Source: G965229615 sp965229615
GTDB lineage: Bacteria > Pseudomonadota > Alphaproteobacteria > Rickettsiales > Midichloriaceae
Assembly (NCBI GenBank): GCA_965229615.1
Contig: OZ245890.1
Location: forward strand, 1,013,403-1,077,402
Direction: 5' to 3'
DNA length: 64,000 bases
Positions 60,599 through 64,000 of this stretch are shown here, piece after piece (the stretch's first letter is position 1; the number at the start of each line of letters is the position of its first letter). The translations under genes and the position numbers were made by a program. The notes beneath the pieces were generated by a model. It saw only the letters and a program-made list of their open reading frames with translations. It did not search any database and was not told the origin of the DNA.

Positions 60599-60623
60599 TA
60601 GTTCAATATTAAAATTCGAACAT

Positions 60624-60875
60624 ATGGATAACAAGCCAAAAATTTGTAAATATGGTTCTATAAGAGTGGAAGTAGAGAAGGGAAAAAAATATATGTGGTG
60701 TGCTTGTGGTTTGAGTGCAAAACAACCGTTTTGTGATGGTTCACATCATTGTACTCAGTTTGCACCCATAGCATACATTGCTGAAAAGGATGGATTGGTG
60801 GGATTTTGTGGATGTAAACACAGTAAAAATGGACCAATTTGTGATGGTAGTCATAAATCTTTGACTGAAACATAG
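60624..60875 (+). CDS. Double CDGSH iron-sulfur protein
   Basis: 83 residues with two CDGSH clusters: 'CACGLSAKQPFCDGSHH' (about 28-44) and 'CGCKHSKNGPICDGSH' (about 63-78), each C-x-C-x(n)-C-D-G-x-H, binding one [2Fe-2S] through three Cys and one His. No membrane anchor, so it is the soluble bacterial tandem type (mitoNEET-type 3). Likely an electron or cluster carrier, redox-sensing. It is upstream of ccoN on the same strand and downstream of the palindromic operator. Confidence 0.9.
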   Translation: MDNKPKICKYGSIRVEVEKGKKYMWCACGLSAKQPFCDGSHHCTQFAPIAYIAEKDGLVGFCGCKHSKNGPICDGSHKSLTET

Positions 60876-60946
60876 TAAAGTGATAACAATTATAGTTAGT
60901 TATGAACTGTTGAAAAACATCACACTGTTAATCAAACCTGTACAAT

Positions 60947-62425
60947 ATGACAGCGATTCAACTCAATGCTAATAAAAAAAAACTCATCAAATACGATGAT
61001 CAAATTGTAAAGATGTTTACAATTGCAACGCTATTTTGGGCATTTGCTGGGATGCTAGTTGGAGTTTTGATAGCGTTACAATTAACATATCCAATATTTA
61101 ATTTTGATTTACCATGGACGAATTTTGGTAGGATGAGACCATTACATACATCGGGTGTGATATTTGGTTTTGGTGGGAATATTTTAATTGCAACATCACT
61201 ATTTGTTGTTCAAAGAACTTCACAAGTGCCATTGGCCTTCCAAGGATTAGCACGTCTTGTGTTTGTAGGCTATCAGTGCTTTCTCATGATGGCAGGCAGT
61301 GGTTATCTTCTTGGCATTACACAAGGGAAGGAATATGCTGAACCAGAGTGGCATGCGGATTTGTTGTTAACTATTATTTGGGTTATATATTTCATAGTAT
61401 ATGTTGCGACATTGATGAGAAGGCAAGAAAGGCACATATATGTTGCGAACTGGTTTTATCTTGCATTCATAGTTGTTGTTGCGATTCTACATATAGGCAA
61501 TGGTTTGTGCATACCAATATCACTCACGAGTCCTAATAGTGTACCACTTTTTAGTGGTGTTCAGTCAGCAATGATACAATGGTGGTATGGACACAATGCT
61601 GTTGGTTTTCTTCTAACAGCAGGATTTTTAGGTATAATGTACTATTTTATACCCAAAAGGGCTCAAAGACCTATTTACTCCTATAGATTATCAATACTAC
61701 ATTTTTGGGCATTGGTGTTTATATATATATGGGCTGGTCCACACCATCTCCATCACACAGCGATACCTGATTGGACACAAACTCTAGGTATGACAATGTC
61801 AATTATTTTGTGGGTACCATCATGGGGGGGGATGATCAATGGTATAATGACATTATCTGGTGCATGGGAGAAACTTAGAGAAGATACAGTGTTGCGTTTT
61901 ATGATTATAGCACTTGCCTTTTATGGTATGAGTACTTTCGAAGGACCAGTTTTAGCAATAAAATCTGTCAATAGGCTTGCACACTATACTGAGTGGATAA
62001 TCAGTCATGTTCATTCTGGTACACTAGGGTGGGTGGGTTTTATAAGTTTTGGTGCAATATATCATATGGTTCCAGTACTGTGGCATAAGCCAGATATGTA
62101 TTCGCGTAAACTTATCAATGTACACCTGTGGTTTGGAACAGTAGGTATTGTATTGTACATCACATCAATGTGGGTTGCTGGAGTAACTCAGGGATTATTG
62201 TGGCGTTCATATGATGAAATGGGATTTTTAAAGTATTCATTCATAGATGTCGTTGTGACAATGCATCCGTACTATCTTATAAGAGCTATAGGAGGAATAC
62301 TGTATCTGACTGGTGTGATCATCATGATATATAACGTAATAATGACAATACGTGCGGAACATGCAAAGATTAAAGATATGGTGGCTGCAAAAAATGAAGG
62401 GGCGATACCAGATGCGGTATCATAA
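60947..62425 (+). CDS. ccoN: cbb3-type cytochrome c oxidase subunit I
   Basis: 492 residues, about 12 membrane helices. Heme/copper ligands are visible: 'RMRPLHTSGVIFGFGGNILI' (first low-spin heme His), 'WWYGHNAVGFLLTAGFLGIM' (CuB His region), 'WAGPHHLHHTAIPDWTQTLG' (the CuB His pair) and 'HYTEWIISHVHSGTLGWVGF' (both heme His). It is the catalytic subunit of a high-affinity terminal oxidase that reduces oxygen in micro-oxic conditions. ccoO follows; ccoQ and ccoP are not seen. Confidence 0.95.
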   Translation: MTAIQLNANKKKLIKYDDQIVKMFTIATLFWAFAGMLVGVLIALQLTYPIFNFDLPWTNFGRMRPLHTSGVIFGFGGNILIATSLFVVQRTSQVPLAFQGLARLVFVGYQCFLMMAGSGYLLGITQGKEYAEPEWHADLLLTIIWVIYFIVYVATLMRRQERHIYVANWFYLAFIVVVAILHIGNGLCIPISLTSPNSVPLFSGVQSAMIQWWYGHNAVGFLLTAGFLGIMYYFIPKRAQRPIYSYRLSILHFWALVFIYIWAGPHHLHHTAIPDWTQTLGMTMSIILWVPSWGGMINGIMTLSGAWEKLREDTVLRFMIIALAFYGMSTFEGPVLAIKSVNRLAHYTEWIISHVHSGTLGWVGFISFGAIYHMVPVLWHKPDMYSRKLINVHLWFGTVGIVLYITSMWVAGVTQGLLWRSYDEMGFLKYSFIDVVVTMHPYYLIRAIGGILYLTGVIIMIYNVIMTIRAEHAKIKDMVAAKNEGAIPDAVS

Positions 62426-62472
62426 ATTTGACAGTGGAAAAAATAAATTGGAAAACATAAGGTTTTTATGAT

Positions 62473-63216
62473 ATGGCAAATGATTTAAATCACAATCCTC
62501 ACAGAAAGCTTGAAAAAAGTATTTTTTTAATGTTATGTTTCATAGTGATGGTGGCGTCAGTGGGTACGATGATTGAAATTCTTCCGTTATTCAAAAGAGA
62601 AATTGCTATTGAGGTCATCGATGGGATGCGCCCATATACTCCATTGGAACTTGCTGGTTTTAATATCTATAAAAGAGAGGGCTGTTACAATTGCCATAGC
62701 CAACAGATTAGGACAGTAGCTGAGGATGTTGAAAGATATGGACACTATTCTCTTGCAGCAGAAAGTATGTATGATTTTCCATTTGCATGGGGATCAAAAA
62801 GAACTGGGCCTGATCTTGCAAGAATTGGTGAAAAGTATTCGGATGATTGGCATATACAGCATTTGCATAATCCTAGATCTGTTGTGCCACAGTCAATTAT
62901 GCCAGGTTATCCATTTCTGTTGACTGATGTTCTGGATACGTCGGAAGTTCAAAGAAATATGGAAATCCTTAAAATGCTTGATGTCCCATATACAGATGAT
63001 GACATAGCAAAATACTCACAAGATATTGCTATACAGCTTGGTCTTGAAACAAACCAAGACTTGATTGATGATTTTCTAAAAAGATATCCTTGTGTAAAAA
63101 TTAGAAAATTCAATAATAAATCAGCTATGGTTACAGATCTTGATGCACTGATTGCATATTTGCAGTCATTAGGAATCAAGGCGAACCTACAAAGTAACAA
63201 AGGAAGAGAATGGTGA
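62473..63216 (+). CDS. ccoO: cbb3-type cytochrome c oxidase subunit II (cytochrome c)
   Basis: 247 residues: one N-terminal membrane anchor ('IFLMLCFIVMVASVGTMIEI', about 17-36) and a periplasmic mono-heme domain with 'CYNCHSQQIR' at 71-80 (C-x2-C-H, Cys71, Cys74, His75); the axial Met is probably in 'QSIMPGYPFLL'. It passes electrons to CcoN. Covalent heme needs the Ccm system; ccmA is at 37,478. ygfZ starts 1 bp after its stop. Confidence 0.95.
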   Translation: MANDLNHNPHRKLEKSIFLMLCFIVMVASVGTMIEILPLFKREIAIEVIDGMRPYTPLELAGFNIYKREGCYNCHSQQIRTVAEDVERYGHYSLAAESMYDFPFAWGSKRTGPDLARIGEKYSDDWHIQHLHNPRSVVPQSIMPGYPFLLTDVLDTSEVQRNMEILKMLDVPYTDDDIAKYSQDIAIQLGLETNQDLIDDFLKRYPCVKIRKFNNKSAMVTDLDALIAYLQSLGIKANLQSNKGREW

Positions 63217-63217
63217 T

Positions 63218-64000
63218 ATGGATAAGAATAACAATGTTACATCAAACACTCATAACCATAATAGGTTATTTCTAGATAGAAGAGTTCTATTATCATATGG
63301 TGATGATTGTATGGATTTCCTACAACAAATTTTCACCAATGATATAAAAAAAAATGTTGATTCATTAACATATACATTAATACTGAACTCACAAGGTAGA
63401 CTGTTACATGATTTGTTTGTTATACCAATGACAGATACATTGAAAAGCATTTTGTATTTGCCTGAGAGTAAGGCGCATAATGCATTGTTACTTGATTGTC
63501 ATGTTGATGGAATACAAGAAATATTGGAGATATTACAGAAGTATAAATTGCGCTCTAAAATTTGGTTTGAAGAAGTAAAGGATATCAGTGTCAGTATCAT
63601 ATTCGATAGTGTTAATATTGACTCAAGCATTATATCATTTCCTGATCCGAGAAACAAAGCTTTAGGTGTTAGGGTATATCAACAGGCGCGTGATGACAAT
63701 ATGGATCCTAATGTGATTACACAGCAACAATTATTGCAACGATATAATGATATATATTTTCAATTGAAGTTGCCACAACTTTATCGAGATTTTATGCCTT
63801 GTAGATATTTCCCATTCGACCTTGGCATTGATGCATTCAATGCTATCAGTTATAACAAGGGATGTTATATAGGTCAAGAGGTCGTCACTAGAACACACTT
63901 CAGAGGTATAGTACGTAAACACGTATATAAAATGCATTTCAAGAATGCTAATATGAAAACTATAAATAACATGTTGGAATGTTTATCAAATGATGGCATA
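63218..64000 (+). CDS. ygfZ: YgfZ/GcvT-like folate-binding protein (3' part cut by window edge)
   Basis: Starts at the ATG 63218, with 261 residues in the window and no stop. The signature 'YNKGCYIGQEVVTRTHFRG' (K-G-C-Y-x-G-Q-E, Cys conserved) is at about 222-240, and the N-terminus has the GcvT-like 'VLLSYGDDCMDFLQQIFTND' and 'ILNSQGRLLHDLFV'. YgfZ proteins use tetrahydrofolate to help repair or assemble certain [4Fe-4S] enzymes such as MiaB. Its place behind the cbb3 genes and the CDGSH gene supports an iron-sulfur/respiration cluster. ccoP would be expected here in most cbb3 operons. Confidence 0.9.
   Translation, partial: MDKNNNVTSNTHNHNRLFLDRRVLLSYGDDCMDFLQQIFTNDIKKNVDSLTYTLILNSQGRLLHDLFVIPMTDTLKSILYLPESKAHNALLLDCHVDGIQEILEILQKYKLRSKIWFEEVKDISVSIIFDSVNIDSSIISFPDPRNKALGVRVYQQARDDNMDPNVITQQQLLQRYNDIYFQLKLPQLYRDFMPCRYFPFDLGIDAFNAISYNKGCYIGQEVVTRTHFRGIVRKHVYKMHFKNANMKTINNMLECLSNDGI

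Noticed and set aside
1..64000. Insertion sequences, prophage or rRNA genes
   Set aside because: No transposase, phage structural gene, terminal inverted repeats or rRNA sequence could be recognised on either strand.

Overview
The window is AT-rich DNA from what looks like an obligately intracellular alphaproteobacterium, most probably a Rickettsiales member. The grounds are the densely packed housekeeping genes with strong A/T-ending codon use, single scattered tRNA genes, a split-up respiratory complex I locus, a malic enzyme/malate dehydrogenase pair with a gluconeogenesis-type GAPDH, and few regulators. A cbb3-type oxidase (ccoNO) and a GAPDH gene argue against the genus Rickettsia and would fit a Midichloriaceae- or Anaplasmataceae-like lineage. 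That placement is an inference; no rRNA gene is present to test it.

Region 1-7,060 is an accessory patchwork: a PAF-acetylhydrolase-like hydrolase (cut by the window edge), a beta-lactamase-fold serine hydrolase, two GNAT acetyltransferases, an in-frame methyltransferase/M61-peptidase chimera, a broken hipBA toxin-antitoxin pair joined to the tail of a HAD hydrolase, a rhodanese cut short against a headless AEC transporter, and a 62-bp duplicated scrap of one GNAT gene. Several gene ends are illegitimate junctions. The block abuts the 3' end of a tRNA-Ser gene, as genomic islands do. The gene types resemble those traded among amoeba-associated bacteria such as Legionella (inference).

From 7,073 the backbone begins: tRNA-Ser, tRNA-Thr, a CatB-like acetyltransferase, tRNA-Arg, a pseudouridine synthase, tgt and htpG. 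A long minus-strand run then carries secY-adk-nuoJ-nuoK-GNAT-nuoL-nuoM-nuoN (read from 22.4 kb down to 13.4 kb), with secY-adk detached from the usual ribosomal-protein operon. Around 22.6-31.2 kb lie a zinc-ribbon membrane protein, two tandem paralogous helical proteins of unknown function, an ABC ATPase, rpsU, cysS, elbB, a lipoprotein with a degenerate intradiol-dioxygenase fold and several unknown small proteins. rseP-bamA, ftsK (without its DNA-reading gamma domain), ccmA, rplY, an orphan FlhB C-terminal domain and rho follow.

From 40.8 to 58 kb there is a plus-strand cluster (solenoid protein, gap, dCMP deaminase, fdxA, yidD, rsmE), tRNA-Glu, a shortened glyS, miaA and maeB. A minus-strand operon holds an unknown protein, an LptE-like lipoprotein and an amino-acid ABC ATPase. 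tsaB-asd-priA, a VanX-like D,D-dipeptidase and mdh come next. The last 5 kb hold a gene-poor stretch, tRNA-Met, queA (completing the queuosine pair with tgt), a tandem palindromic operator, a double-CDGSH iron-sulfur protein, ccoN, ccoO and the start of ygfZ.

The most notable items are the tandem paralogous helical proteins, the tandem palindromic operator before the CDGSH/ccoNO genes, the inactive-looking dioxygenase lipoprotein, the C-terminally shortened GlyS and FtsK, and the junction-rich island next to tRNA-Ser. No single locus can be proved from sequence alone to be a new system.
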